The position numbers and the translations under genes are program-made. A model generated the notes under the pieces. It did not search any database. It was given only the letters and a program-made list of their open reading frames with translations, and was not told the origin of the DNA. A DNA stretch of 64,000 nt from Enoplolaimus lenunculus (lineage: Eukaryota; Nematoda; Enoplea; Enoplida; Thoracostomopsidae): the NCBI GenBank assembly GCA_030248215.1, contig JASANG010000086.1, positions 124,001-188,000 of the forward strand, given 5' to 3'. Shown here one piece after another: positions 63,831-64,000 of this stretch (position 1 is the stretch's first letter; the number at the start of each line of letters is the position of its first letter).

Positions 63831-64000
63831 CTTTTCCAGGCCTAGGTTTCGTTTTTCCTGGGTCTCGCAAGTCAAAAACGCCGAAAATAGTAATCCGAGA
63901 CAAAATTAAGAGCGAGAACAAAAGCTTTTGCTTACCTGATCAATGAAAAAGTACACTTCCGGATTTTAAAATATAAACCATGCAGGGAAAACCTAGGTGG

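Noticed and set aside
1-64000. CRISPR array, bacterial operons or riboswitches
   Set aside because: The window is eukaryotic: spliced genes, SINEs, LINEs and LTR elements. The tandem repeats lack unique spacers.

Overview
This is a repeat-rich window from an invertebrate animal genome. Host genes are split by GT-AG introns, many with TTTCAG-like acceptors, and transposable elements of several classes surround them. The phylum cannot be fixed from sequence alone; a nematode-like or other non-vertebrate metazoan is a low-confidence guess.

Two host genes are recognised, both on the plus strand. (1) The C-terminal part of an animal haem peroxidase runs from 5,725 to about 30,026 in five clear exons plus a tentative last one. 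Its upstream exons, including the distal haem pocket, are not in the window. (2) An apparently complete orthologue of ZNF598, the E3 ubiquitin ligase that senses collided ribosomes, lies at 48,049-58,565. Nine coding exons with matching splice phases give about 1,204 residues: RING finger, C2H2 fingers, Arg/Gly-rich linker, FPxL motifs, two PPPGF motifs and the conserved C-terminal region. A 1.77-kb piece of this gene (exons 5 and 6 with flanking introns) is duplicated at 59,784-61,554. That copy has lost a zinc ligand and carries an in-frame stop. A possible first exon of a third gene lies at 62,528.

Layout. 1-5.7 kb: palindrome-rich inverted-repeat elements, an integrase fossil, a small Harbinger-like MITE and a 0.95-kb inverted-repeat element. 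6.7-9.5 kb: AT-rich 20-bp minisatellite. 10.06-10.3 kb: cluster of ACCCATATGGGT palindromes. 11.4-13.3 kb: hAT-type element with 8-bp target duplication and a nested TA-flanked MITE. 13.4-28.4 kb: nest of LTR-retroelement fossils inside peroxidase intron 3, antisense to the gene. The outer element has a Gag-like frame and a second long frame of unknown kind but no recognised polymerase. A MITE and a whole-looking Ty3/gypsy copy lie within it. 30-38.6 kb: decayed SINEs, a repeat pair, a CCAAT/TATA promoter-like segment, a ~176-bp tandem repeat and a GGGACAG minisatellite. 39.2-47.6 kb: head-to-tail array of tRNA-like SINE units, interrupted by an internally deleted LINE with a 12-bp target duplication. 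48-58.6 kb: ZNF598 with several hAT-type MITEs in its introns. 58.7-64 kb: partial duplication, minisatellites and repeat fragments.

The peroxidase and ZNF598 are unrelated in function. What links the window is element nesting in large introns and between genes. The most novel-looking parts are the polymerase-less LTR element with its unknown second protein, the higher-order SINE array, and the broken ZNF598 duplicate.
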